Assembly (NCBI GenBank): GCA_022578965.1
Contig: MU400551.1
Span: forward strand, 279,307 to 343,306
Source: Xylaria sp. FL1777
Taxonomy: Eukaryota; Ascomycota; Sordariomycetes; Xylariales; Xylariaceae
Reading direction: 5' to 3'
DNA length: 64,000 nt
Shown piece by piece: positions 1-10,240 of this stretch. The first letter of the stretch is position 1. Each line of letters begins with the position of its first letter. Both the position numbers and the translations under genes were made by a program. The notes below the pieces were generated by a model. It was not told the DNA's origin. It did no database searches and worked only from the letters and a program-made list of their open reading frames with translations.

Positions 1-152
1 CAACTGGAACCGACTTTCCTGCTCCTACTCCTAGCAGTGCCTAAAGCCGAGCCCTTCGCGTTGACAACAAGGGCATTGATGAAATACGTGGGCTCAAGGT
101 TTGGCATTGTGTCAGTGCATGTATCATGGATAGAGGTTAGATTGCCAAGCAT
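1..152 (-). CDS. Possible partial open reading frame running off the left edge
   Basis: A stop-free minus-strand frame opens at an ATG at 152 and stays open for about 50 codons to position 1, where the window ends. The stretch around PNLEPTYFINALVVNAKGSA reads like ordinary coding sequence. A TATA-like run lies about 15 bases upstream of the ATG. I recognise no domain, and 50 open codons can occur by chance at this base composition. It could also be an internal exon or non-coding. The rest lies outside the window. Confidence 0.22.
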   Translation of the reverse strand, partial: MLGNLTSIHDTCTDTMPNLEPTYFINALVVNAKGSALGTARSRSRKVGSS

Positions 153-472
153 TCTCTTCGACTGTATATAGCTATATTCCACTCTGCTGCACAACATTCA
201 GTTATTGAGATAACTAGTCACTAGAGATGCCTAAGGAATTGAGTATATACTTCAAACCCAATCTTTTGCCTAATTCCCTGTTTTCTTGGTTTGCTATCCA
301 AACCTCTGAAAGGTGTTTATTTCTTACTAAGTCTCTGAGAGTTGCAGCTGCATAGGATGCAAGCATTAGGAGGAAAGAGAGCAAACATCCCATCCTCTAT
401 CCGTAATTGCATATCATCAGAGACCCATTTCCAAGTTTTCTTATTTACTTGACTCTTGTATCTCTAACCTAG

Positions 473-1680
473 TTATGATACGCGACACAAAATCTCGCCA
501 TGGGGTATGATAATGAATGCACCCTCGGCCTCCCCCCATTTTCGCCATGTATCCGATACATAATCCAAATCCTCCTATTTGAGAACTTAGAGTCAGTATT
601 TGCCATCTAAAGTAAACATCATCAGGGGTTTCGGGAACCAGGGGGAGTGACAGGGACAGAAACCACCTGATTAGGCAGTCTGTGCTCGCGTTACACGTCA
701 AAAGAGGGTGTGAGAGACTCAGGCGTACTGACCTGTGTGGAAATGCCTTTGCTAATAGACGTAGTTGCATACGACGAATGTAGTGCACGATCAACCCAAG
801 ACTTAGCCCAAGTAACGGCTTTATCCTCTTGGTAGTTCCACGTGTCCCATGTAAACGTAATGCCCTCAGACACGAAGCCGGCTTCCCTAGCCCAGGCTTT
901 CACATATCTACCGGCTTTTGGCTGGGCACCGTTTGAGCTCATTACAGTCATAAGAGTGTCTTTCCACTTGTCAATCCCCGGAAGCTCGGGGTACCACGAG
1001 ACAGACCCGTAGTCGACCTCGCGCGCGGCGACTAGCCCGCCTTTCCGCGTCACGCGCGCCATCTCCTTCAGAATGTCAACCGGCTTATGCACATGATGTA
1101 GGACCTGATGACAGAAGACGATATCGAACTCGCCGTCGGCAAAGGGCAATTCGTTGGCGTCTTGTCTCTGAAACGTCAAGTTTCCCTCCACGCCTCGGGC
1201 ACGAGCTAGATCCCGTGCTTGCGATAAAACATCTTCTACAGTGTCGACTCCGACCACTGAGCCTTCTGGAACAAGCTGCGCTACTATAACGCGAAGAGTC
1301 AGTTATTATTATTTTGAGAATACAGTCTGTGAGAGCGCTTCAGAAGAGGGGGAAAGCTTCTAAAAGATGATTCTAGCCAGAATATGCGACAGAAGAAGGA
1401 ATAGCATAAGTCTGAGAATACTTACAGTCGATAGTGATAGAACCTGGCCCACACCCGACATCGAGGATTCGATAGTGTGGCTTTATGTGTGGGATCAGGA
1501 ATGCCGCAGAGTCTTCCGCCGTGCGACGGGCGTGGGAATTCACGACTGAGGCGTGGTGGCCATGACTATAAACAGCTCTACATGAACTCAGGTGTTAGAA
1601 ATTACAGCTTATATGAAGTATTTTGCTCTATTATTCGGACTTGAAGTAGAAATGCTCGGGAATACTTACTGCTCTGGCAT
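473..1680 (-). CDS. SAM-dependent class I methyltransferase (UbiE/COQ5-like), 4 exons, 271 aa
   Basis: Exons on the minus strand, 5' to 3', are 1670-1680, 1426-1577, 733-1283 and 473-574. They sum to 272 codons and the phases agree. Introns are 92, 142 and 158 nt, with donors GTAAGT, GTAAGT and GTCAGT and acceptors ending TAG. The first exon codes only MPE plus two bases. Motif I, ILDVGCGPGS, lies at residues 41-50; the acidic residue ending strand beta2 is in VVGVD at about 64-68; a post-I region DIVFCHQVLHHV and a GG turn (RKGGLVAAREVD) follow. The C-terminus FIIIPHGEILCRVS is typical of a fungal methyltransferase family. The protein should be cytosolic and transfer a methyl group from SAM to a small molecule. 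The substrate cannot be told from sequence; menaquinone or ubiquinone-type substrates are only suggested by the Pfam-style name. The next gene, an MDR oxidoreductase, lies 1.5 kb away on the same strand. The splicing is inferred from frame and borders. Confidence 0.88.
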
Positions 1681-3157
1681 GGTTTTTTCGGGCCCAGTAA
1701 AGAGGGGTCGGTTCAAATTGAGTGAAAGAACAAAGAATAGGAAAGTTTGTGATTTTCCTATTTCAAGGGAATCTGAACCTAAACAAGAGTTTGCTTTCAA
1801 TTATCCAAGAACTATGGTAATAAACTTGAATAACATCGAGCTAGATATAAATAGAGGTCTTAGAGGGCCGATGTCGCAGCGTTAGATGTCTTGAAAAATT
1901 GCCTTTTTAGGAAACCTTAGGTCCATACGTCCTAGTCTAGGTAGGTATTACAGCCACGGCTGTATTCCAACGCCTAGCTGCGCCCTTAAAAAAGCTAAGC
2001 ATCTCGTAGTAAATTAGATTGCCCTTGGTGAATACGTGAGCTCACTAATAGTATGTCTAAGCTCGTAATTCACTGACGTCTTACAACAACAGCCCCTTAA
2101 CGTGATCTGTAGATTTACAGTAGCTAGCTAGCCGCGACTATAGGGCATAAACCAAAGCTTAGATGAAAGACCGTGTGAATCTTTATGGTATTCCTTAGAA
2201 AGTCATACTTGTAAAGGTGCACAGTTATCCCTGAAACCATGAGCCAAAGTCGGCCTCCACGAGGCATTATTGAACAGGATTGCTGCACTATATTCTTCCA
2301 ACATATTAGCATTTCAGTCAAGCATTGCTATACAAAAGAGAGACAGAAAAATAACAATTATTAAAGCATGGGGCGGGTTCCCGGTAACTATCTGAAGACT
2401 AGAGGTGGTATGTTTATAAAGTATAGTAGGTATTGTTAGATACCGAGGTAGATATCCAGACTGGTTTTAATATGTAAGTCCGAGCCCAGTTTCCCTTCCA
2501 TTTTGTACTCGTAGTATATAACCGCACAGCTAGAGAGAATAAAATAAGGAGAAAGGCGAAAAAAAAAATAACTAAATTCGCGACCTTCCGATTTCGCTCT
2601 CCCTCTCCTTTGACATGCTGAAGCACGATGCGAGGTTATAGACATTATTCGGAGCGTCTTCTACACTACTGCGTATATACTGGGGTCATAACATTCGACA
2701 ACCTACTTCGCTTTCTCACCCCTCTAGTTTTGTGAGTGACACTTCGCTCGTTCATCTCTCGACTACCTATCAATTGCCGCTATCGGCGTTGCCGCCGGCT
2801 TTACACCCATCCTGCTTCTACTCCACTCCCCCCTTGAACTATCTCGTCGTCACTTAGAGCGATGAAAGGTCTCTACCGGGACTCCTCCAGAGTAAATACC
2901 TACTAGCAGAATTCTTGTGCCGAGTCCGGAAAAAGGGGGCCCGTCAAGATATTCTAGTATAGAGGAAATGTCTCTGCCCGCTTCGACCGATGCTTAAGTG
3001 CCACTTGATGATTATTACCGAAATCAAACGCTATATCATGCTCCCAATTTTACAAAGCGAGCTCATAGATTCATTCCACTCCGGCGATAGTAAACGAGAT
3101 ACATGGTCTACCAGCACCCGCAGGATAATCATTGTCAAAATAGAATGAAGGCTAAAT
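1681..3157. other. Intergenic region, nothing supported
   Basis: This separates the methyltransferase start from the 3' end of the oxidoreductase gene and holds the methyltransferase promoter. Short open frames occur on both strands but have no domain, no codon bias and no neighbour logic. A TAGGTAGGT-type motif near 1936 is of a kind common in these intergenic regions. Confidence 0.6.
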
Positions 3158-4414
3158 CTACGGGCTAAATACAACCAGTTGTCCTAATCTTCCTGCTCGC
3201 TCTGCAGCGACATCAAATGCCTCCTCCCACTCCTCCAGCTTGAAACTTCCTACCACTTGCACAACCTCACGTACATCAAGCACACCACTCGTTACCAAGC
3301 CCAGAAAAGCTTGACACTCCTCCCGCGTGTACATCCACTTCCCCTTCAGCGTGATCTCGTGACCCATGACGAAGCCATGCGGGATAGGCAAGTCGTCCAG
3401 CAGCCCAGCCATCAGACTAACACGTCCCCCATGTGTCAAGCTCAAGATGGCCGCCTTGAAGTGCGTCGAGTTCTGCGCCACGGTGGGAGAGATATCGAGG
3501 AAGGCGTCGATCTTGCCGAACTTCTTCAAGGCCGCCATCTCGGCTTCCGCGTCGCCGGTCATCTGGACAGTCTCGACCCTCGGACCGAGCGTCTTGAGCT
3601 TCGCCAGCGCCTCGGAATTCCTCCCCATGGCAATCACCCTAGCGCCCATCGCGAGGGCCACCGCGACGGCAGCGGAGCCGAAGCCCCCCGTGGCAGGGGA
3701 GATGATGATCGTCTCTCCGGCCTGCAGCCCGATGCTTCGGAGGCCGCCGTACGGCACTAGCGCGAGCAGGAACCAGGCCAGTTGCTCCGGGGCATAGCCC
3801 AGGCCGCCGTCCGCGGGCGAGCCGAGGAGCCTCTTCTCGTCTAGCAGGTGCAGGTTCTCCAGCGGGGCCTTGGCGTACTCGGCGTAGGTGGAATCGCGCC
3901 ACTCCCCTTCCATCAGCTTCTTGCTACCCTCGGTGAATCCCTCGAAGAATCCCACTATGCTCGCTGGAGTCAGCAGGTTACTCTTTTGGGTAGAATATTA
4001 TGCCCCTGATGCATGCTCCCGGCACATATTGGGAGCCCTCAGGTTACTGGAAAGGGGGGGGAATGACTTTAGTGTGCACATACTGAGGAAGGCGGCGTTT
4101 TGGTCGTCGCGCCCGCGGATGGCGAAGTCGAAGCAGACTAGGTCTCCTTCTTTCAGCAGAGCGGCATCAGGTCCGGTAGCCACGACGCGGCCGATGGCGC
4201 TTGTGCCTATGACCAGTGGGGTGGGATATGGGAGGCCGCGTGTGCCACCGTAGTATACATCGCGCATATAGGAGACGATAGGAGAGTGGAGGACCTTGAT
4301 GATGGCAGACCCTGGTGATGGCTGGGGCGTTGGCACTGTCTTGGCTACGAGGGCCTGGCCGTGGACTTCTTGGACCAATGCCTTATGTGTCGGTGGTAGT
4401 AGGTTCGTAGACAT
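3158..4414 (-). CDS. Zinc-independent MDR oxidoreductase (alcohol dehydrogenase / quinone oxidoreductase-like), 2 exons, 378 aa
   Basis: Exon 1 is 4084-4414 (ATG at 4414, MSTNLLPPTHKALV) and exon 2 is 3158-3963. The 120-nt intron 3964-4083 has donor GTATGT and acceptor CAG, and the join gives an unbroken 379-codon frame. An upstream in-frame ATG at 4510 would add a low-quality leader, so the later start is preferred. The first 140 residues form a GroES-like fold (PLVIGTSAIGRVVATG). The Rossmann nucleotide site is SPATGGFGSAAVAVALAMGA at residues 199-218. The Cys and His zinc ligands of classical alcohol dehydrogenases are missing where the family usually has them, so this is more like quinone or enoyl reductases of the medium-chain superfamily. 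It should be an NAD(P)H-dependent cytosolic enzyme of unknown substrate. The G+C of exon 2 is clearly higher than its surroundings. Confidence 0.87.
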
Positions 4415-6123
4415 GTTGACTTGAATCAAAATGTTAGACTTATTGATATTATTTAAATAGAAAAGCTGGACTGATATCGTCGGATGAGAGTAGGGAAAGT
4501 CTTTCATCATTGTTCTCCGGCTCTCTAGGTGTACTTATAGTCCAGCGTAGATATCTTACTAACCCTAGAATCCAAGAAAATGAATTATATAATGCAGGGT
4601 GTATTTATAATACACTCGCAAACGTTTTACTGGTCCTTGAATTCTTACAACATGTATCATACATATGGTACACCACGATTTATTTTCTCTCATTACGTTG
4701 ACTATGTTTATTAGATCTGGAGTCATTAGAAATCAGCGGCTATAGGGTAATAGGAGGTGTGCTCACACTTCACAAAATTAATGCCAATGAGGCAGATAAC
4801 ACTTCATTCATTGAGCTATGCAAGAGAAGCATAAGATTATCTTCATATTGCGGATGTGACCTCTCCGTAGTGGGCGGCAAGTATTAACGACGATAAATTC
4901 GGATGAGCCATACATGAAGGAGCTTCACCGGAAAGAAGGCAACGTCGTTAATACCTTAAGGAATTAACAGTATATATATGCGGCAGTCCGCGACAAGGAG
5001 TCGTGTATGGACTCCCTACTACAGCTTTCTATTGAGACTTAGACATACCGAAAAGTGAAATCTAGACTAGATAGTGTTAAGTGTAGTTTCACTAGCTAAA
5101 TAACTAGTTCTCTTCCACCACTACGGTTATCTACACAGTAACCGGAGTTCCTCAGACAATAGGCATCTATATCGTCACAAGAAGAAAGAAACAAGTGTAT
5201 TTTCCCTATATCCCCATTGAATTCAACGACATCGATGTGTCCAGAAATAAATGTTTTCATTAACCAAAGGGGAAAGACCTTATCTCCGAGGGTCCGGAAT
5301 TGATTCCGTGAATAGGCAAGGGCCTTGAACACCGCAGTTTGGTATTAGTCATCACGGGTTACAAATCGTTCCGTGACGTTCTTGGTCCAATAAAAGCATT
5401 TAAACGCCCGGCGGCTGATCAAGAATCTGCTTAATGAAATTCGACGGTCGAATTTCGACCGGTGCCTTTGGCGTTGGGTAGATGATAAATCAAGATAAGT
5501 ATCATACTCATTCAGTATATTCGGAGTCTAGGAGTTGGGTATGAGCTTATACACGTTGTTTTAAGAGTTGAGAAAGTGTCGCTAACGAGTCTAGAATATC
5601 CTCGATTTCTTTCGATGCATGACTCTATCGCAAGAAATCGTAATATACTAACTTAAAACACGTGCCTCTAAATATTTTGTATTCTTTCGGGAGTGAGAAT
5701 ACCCATCCAAATACCAAAAAAGATCTCGTAGTGTCTAATAAGAAGGTTCCATGCGTAGACCTTGCGTAGTTCTCTTCAAGCTGTATTAAACATCACATCA
5801 CGGCGTCATTAACCAGTTGTTGTCAAATCTTGCCCACCTACTAACCATGTAGAACATCGTGTTGAGATACTACAGATTGTTCTTGACCAACCTATACCCA
5901 CCCATATATGGCTACTGACCCCTTTCTACCTACCTATGTGACTGCCTATCTATCCTGCTACCATCCGTACAGACCCTTCCATACAGACCTGGCCACAGTG
6001 ACCCTTAAACCAGTGTTTATTAGTTAGTATTTTATCTGCTCGTTACCTTTAATGCGAAATAAGTTACGTTAACCTACATCGTATAGGTTGTGATCAAGAC
6101 GTTAACAAAGTTGTACCAGAACT
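4415..6123. other. Intergenic region, no gene supported
   Basis: About 1.7 kb without a credible coding frame. Small open frames at 4510-4701 and 5096-5332 have no domain and no coding signature. There is a short perfect inverted repeat CGGTCGAA/TTCGACCG at 5445-5461 and a pyrimidine-rich CTACC/CTATC-rich stretch at about 5885-5985. Neither has a clear role. Confidence 0.55.
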
Positions 6124-6275
6124 GGTCAAAGATGTAGAGAAGAGTGCGAATAGCAGATAAGTGATTGTATTCGAGATGACTGGAAGTAAGTAAGTAGACC
6201 AAAGGTCAAAGGGGAAAAGGGTGATATAGATATAGCCCAAGGGTATGGAGTGTACAGTATCCACTTATTCCAACG
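6124..6275. mobile_element. Solo LTR, copy 1 (152 bp) with GAACT target duplication
   Basis: It is about 80 percent alike by eye to 7247-7402. It starts GGTCAAAG (copy 2 TGTCAGAAGG) and ends ATTCCAACG (copy 2 ATTCTAACA). The flanks are direct repeats GAACT at 6119-6123 and 6276-6280. The private 5-bp duplication shows an independent insertion, not one LTR of a shared element. The terminal TG and CA are mutated here. No internal region is attached, so it is a solo LTR or a very short terminal-repeat element. Confidence 0.8.
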
Positions 6276-6310
6276 GAACTCTACTCCCCAAGTCGAACTA
6301 TAGATTCAAT

Positions 6311-7000
6311 TTAACTATAGATTCCACTGCCTGACTCCTCACGATCCAAACCATTTGAAGTGTGTCTATGCGATTGGCGTTGTGCTTCTCCGAGCCAGGC
6401 TCGAAAGTCGAACTGACGCGTCAAGCCTGCGCTCACTTTTCCGTCAAGGGAGTCGGAGGCGTAGGACTCGGTGATGATCTTTCTATCTTCCAAGCACCAA
6501 GTTAGAATGCTGTGTTTTAATCAAACCAAGAAGTAATTATATGTGACAGACAACGATGAAGAAGCAACAAAAGAATCATACCAAATCATAAACAATTTCG
6601 CCAAGCAGTCGCCAAGGTCCATATCAATGAAGACATCTATCTCCTGTCTATCCCTGCATGGGCTGTAGAAATTGCACGTGCCGAGCCGGCAGACGTAGAA
6701 GTAGGGCAAACGTCCTGCCAACCGCTTGGCTCTACCGGTAGCTTGACGCTTGCTCGAATATCCACAATGACACTCGGGGTTGGTAGGGTCGTTGCCACGG
6801 TAGTCGTCAAAGACCAAGAATCGAGGACAGGTCAAGCAGAAATAGTACGGTCGTCCTACGTTCCCGTTGGGGTTGGACGATTTTGTGACGAGACGCGTGC
6901 TGGTTTGACCACAGAGGAAGCACAGAGGTGGCTGTGTTGGAGGTGGTGCTAGTATCACTTCTCTCATGCTGGACAAGTCGGTTGAGATCTGCTTGTCCAT
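6311..7000 (-). CDS. Fungal GRF-type zinc-finger-like protein, 2 exons, 205 aa
   Basis: Exon 1 is 6582-7000 (ATG at 7000, MDKQISTD) and exon 2 is 6311-6509. The 72-nt intron 6510-6581 has donor GTATGA and acceptor CAG. The join converts two open frames into one of 206 codons. Two zinc-binding units are visible. The first has CFLC at residues 27-30, then GRPYYFCLTC at 49-58 and a following F. The second has CHCG at 77-80, C104 and C109 in YVCRLGTCNFYS. The pattern C-x2-C, GRP-aromatic, C-x2-C, F is that of GRF zinc fingers, known elsewhere to bind single-stranded nucleic acid (as in topoisomerase III alpha and APE2). Small proteins made of little else are common and uncharacterised in ascomycetes, so nucleic-acid binding is an inference. 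The C-terminal 65 residues are polar with no domain. The gene lies between two solo LTRs of one family. Confidence 0.7.
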
Positions 7001-7246
7001 GTCAGTAATAATGCACTACGGATAGAGCTATTCAGAATAGTTACCGGCATGATTGGGAAACGTTAGTTTGTGGGTTGGGTTTAGAAACTTTCCACAAGAC
7101 AATTGAGCAAGATATGAGGTCACATCTATCTTATAAGCAAAGCCCATACTATAACAGTCACATATGGCGATGCAGTAAGGGGTGAATGACGGAGCTTGTG
7201 TGTTTCAACATTAATACTCATCTCATCCCGGGGGGGTGGTCGTTAT

Positions 7247-7402
7247 TGTCAGAAGGTATAGAGAGGAGTACGATATAGCAGGTAAAAGTAGTGTATTCAA
7301 GATAACTAGAAGTAAGGAAGGTGGCCTAAAGGTCAGAGGGGATAGGTGATATATATAGCCCAAAGGGTATGGAGTGTACTACTGTATCCACTTATTCTAA
7401 CA
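7247..7402. mobile_element. Solo LTR, copy 2 (156 bp) with GTTAT target duplication
   Basis: It starts TGTCAGAAGG and ends TATTCTAACA, so it has the standard TG...CA ends. Perfect 5-bp direct repeats GTTAT flank it at 7242-7246 and 7403-7407. It is the better preserved of two related copies. Read on the minus strand it begins TGTTAGAATAAGTGGATAC, which shares the core GAATAAGTGGA with the 175-bp copia LTR at 8557, so a copia origin is possible but unproven. Confidence 0.88.
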
Positions 7403-8551
7403 GTTATGATATGTAGATAATCCTGCCACAGCCCGCAAGATGACAGGTTAATGTAGAGCAACCGGTCAATTATTGATTGGTACATACTTGACTATCTTTG
7501 CATTAGGAACAACGAGCAGGTGCTGAGCCATGGCACAACCGCCGGGGGAACTAAGATCTCCCCAAGATTCGGTTGGTTCGCTGATGTTGGCACGGGCCTC
7601 GTTGTTCGCATCGAATTATGTAACGAGGTATCTCATCACTTAGCCCGATTGTCGAAGTAGGGTTTACAACAATATAGAAGGCTACACAAGGCTCATTGGC
7701 ATTCCCCAAACACTACATCCAAACGGACCAGACGCAGTTGACCAATCGGCACAAGTGAGTGCAACGCGCCTATCAACATATTACGTACCCTGCTTGATTG
7801 ATTGGTTTTTATGGCGTTGACTACGCGTTAAGCACCGAGAGCTGGCTTGGATACCGGAATGTTGTATCACAGAAATGCTCGGACCACGACAGAAAGAGCG
7901 GATATTGCGTTCGGGCTGATGAATTGAGCATGTGGGAGTCTTCACCCTCCGTTTGCAACCCAACGGCGGGTGCCAGCTCCTAGCGACTGGCTGGTAGGAC
8001 TTGAAGCACGCTGCGGCCGCGGGCGACGGGCGAATCTTGGCTGAGGTCGAGTCTGCCGAGGATGTAAAACGTGCAGTCTGACGCTTTTCCGTCGAGAAGT
8101 TCTGAAGGATGGTCTTGTGAACGACTGTCGCGTTGTAGCAGACCTCGAAATCTTGTGACTTCAACACGCGGTCCATGGCTACTAAATGGGCGCAATCCAG
8201 AGGGCAAGGAAGCGTCCAGTCGGACAGAGGCTATGTCCTAGGGTCAATAGTAAGTACGGCCATTGTTGGTGAGGCTGCGGGAGGAGGTGGTGATAGGTAT
8301 AGGAGCCGTAGTATCGCGCAATCACTCTCGCAGTAGACATTGTAGGTAGGGATTGTGGCAGTCGGCAGGCAGCTGGCAAAGTTAGCCAGGCTGACCCTGG
8401 GTATACTAAGTGGGCGAGTGCGCTACGCTTATGCTTACGCATACGCAGTAGACTGCCTACCCGTGTTACGCCCTTACTTGATTTGGCTTGGCTTTCACTT
8501 TGGCTGATACTTTATAAAGTGGGCGAGCTGAAGCCAAATAAAGCGGGGGCG
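7403..8551. other. Intergenic region with a possible BTB-like gene remnant
   Basis: No intact gene is supported. On the minus strand at about 8110-8176 an ATG-led frame reads MDRVLKSQDFEVCYNATVV followed by HKTIL, which resembles the start of a BTB/POZ domain (acidic-aromatic-x-V-x-C then VHK-x-x-L). The continuation does not match well; SPAAAACFKS at about 8020-8050 could echo the SPFFAAAC motif. If real it is badly decayed. 8480-8550 carries a CTTTATAAAG palindrome and imperfect GGCTT/AAGCC inverted repeats just outside the copia insertion. Confidence 0.3.
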
Positions 8552-8556
8552 TGGCA

Positions 8557-8731
8557 TGTTGAAAGCATAGTAATACACTGAATAAGTGGAGAATATAGGT
8601 ACAAGTATGTATATTAACCATAAGTAAAGTTAGTAAAAGAGTACCCTTTGTACTAAGCAACAGTAACTAGAAATACTCTAAATCATGTGCTATCTTTATA
8701 CTAGAATTACTAGTTGTTATAATATATAACA
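8557..8731 (-). repeat. Left LTR of the copia element (3' LTR in element orientation)
   Basis: 175 bp, from TGTTGAAAGC to AATATATAACA. It aligns without gaps along its length to 21588-21762, and the differences are mostly C/T and G/A transitions. The target duplication TGGCA is immediately outside. On the minus strand it is preceded by a purine tract. Confidence 0.93.
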
Positions 8732-8740
8732 CTCCGCTTT
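8732..8740 (-). other. Polypurine tract of the copia element
   Basis: Read on the minus strand this is AAAGCGGAG, directly before the 3' LTR. A purine run in this place is where plus-strand DNA synthesis is primed in LTR elements. It has stayed purine-rich in spite of RIP. Confidence 0.7.
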
Positions 8741-9940
8741 AAGCGTAATTTTAGTATACTGCTATTTATAATATAAGTTCTGTTTTTTTAATTGTTCTTG
8801 TATAAAAACCTTTAGCTTTTTTTTTACTACCTTGCTAAGTTAAATAAGGGGCTTTAAGAAAAAAAGCAATAATTATTAGATTATTTAATAGCTTTATAAG
8901 CTTTAATTTTTATAGTGCTTTTTTATTGCTTGAAAATAAGTTTAAATAAAGCTTTAGTGCTAATATTTGCTAAGTTATAGTTTTTAAAAACTTATTTTGT
9001 TCGAATTAAGCTTTTGCGTTTAAGTTCTTTAGTTTTATAATATTTAATTTAAATGTGCTTTGTTTGTTTATAATATATAAAGTTATTAATTAGCTATTTA
9101 GTACTATTATTATTAATACTAATTTTAATTAGTTAGTTATTATTTAAGAAAATTTTTAGTTTGTTTAAAAGTTGTTATAAGTATATGCTTTTTAAAAACA
9201 CGCTAAATAGTAATATATACTTAGCTTTATAGCTAAAAATTATAACAAATAATTGTTTTTATAATTTTTAGCTAATAGTAGCTAAAGCAATAAAAAAAAT
9301 ATAGCATTTTATTAAAATGCTATTAAACTTATTTTTTTTATATTTAGCGTTTAAAAACTTTATAAACAAAGTAATATTACTATTAAATTTTAAGCTATAA
9401 GTATTAGTTTTAGTAAAATAGCATAATATGTTTTTAGTAGCTTTTAAGTATTATTATATTAAGTTTATTAAAAACTAACTTAGTTTAAATATTAAGTATG
9501 TTATATTTGCTTTAGTTTTTATTATAGCATATATTAATAAGCTAACAATTTTTTAATATTTAGTTTAAATTAAAGTATTATAATAATTCTTTAAAAAAGG
9601 CTTAAAAGTTTTCTTAAAGTTTATAAGTACTAATTTAAGCTTAATATTTTTTTTAAAGAAAAACTTTTTAATAATTTAACAAATATATAAAGTTTAAATA
9701 ACTTATAGCTTTTTAGCTTTTTAGTTTTAATATATTTTCATACTTAAAAAATATTTATAAGATTTTATATTAATAATTTAAAATTTATTAGCTAGCTTAC
9801 CTTTAATGTTTGCTATTTTTTGTTTATTTTTCTTAAAAATTAATATGTTGTTTATATATATAGCTATAATAATTTTGTTTTTATAAAACAGAGCTTTATT
9901 TGTTTTAAAACAGGTTTATTTAAAGTCTAAAAAAAATTGC

Positions 9941-10240
9941 AATAGTATATTATACTAGATTTTAAAGAACTGCTTTAAGCTATATAATGCCTTTTATAGT
10001 TTATAGATCTTTTTAGCTTTTTTATAGCCGGAAAAAAGTTGTATATATATATTTTTATTAATTTTACTATACAAAAAAGCAGTTTTAACGTTTAAATAAT
10101 TAAATTTCTAGTTATAAATTGCTGCTAATATAAAAAACGTTTTATATATTTTTTAATGAATTATTAAAACAAACGTTTTAATATAATTAATGCTATATTT
10201 TTGTTTAAATCTTTAAGTAATTTAGCAAGCTTTATACTGC
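9941..10240 (-). pseudogene. Copia reverse transcriptase remnant
   Basis: One minus-strand frame can be followed for about 100 codons, interrupted by stops. It contains NVKTAFLYSKINKNIYIQL (10066-10092 and on), which matches the copia RT block usually written D-V-K-T-A-F-L-Y-G, with the D changed to N by a G-to-A transition. It is followed by KALYSLKQ, matching the A-L-Y-G-L-K-Q block. Upstream comes a YKAC...FKQKY...I..IKTF stretch matching the K-A-R-L-V-A-K-G block. This decides the superfamily and the strand. It is non-functional. Confidence 0.85.

Noticed and set aside
2414..2645. Two overlapping short minus-strand open frames
   Set aside because: They overlap each other in different frames, contain a homopolymer-coded stretch and have no domain; they are chance frames in intergenic DNA.
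4510..4701. 63-codon plus-strand frame upstream of the oxidoreductase
   Set aside because: It overlaps that gene's promoter and 5' region, is AT-rich with no codon bias and resembles nothing I know.
8182..8442. 86-codon minus-strand frame
   Set aside because: Its composition is irregular, with no domain, and it overlaps imperfect inverted repeats near the transposon edge.
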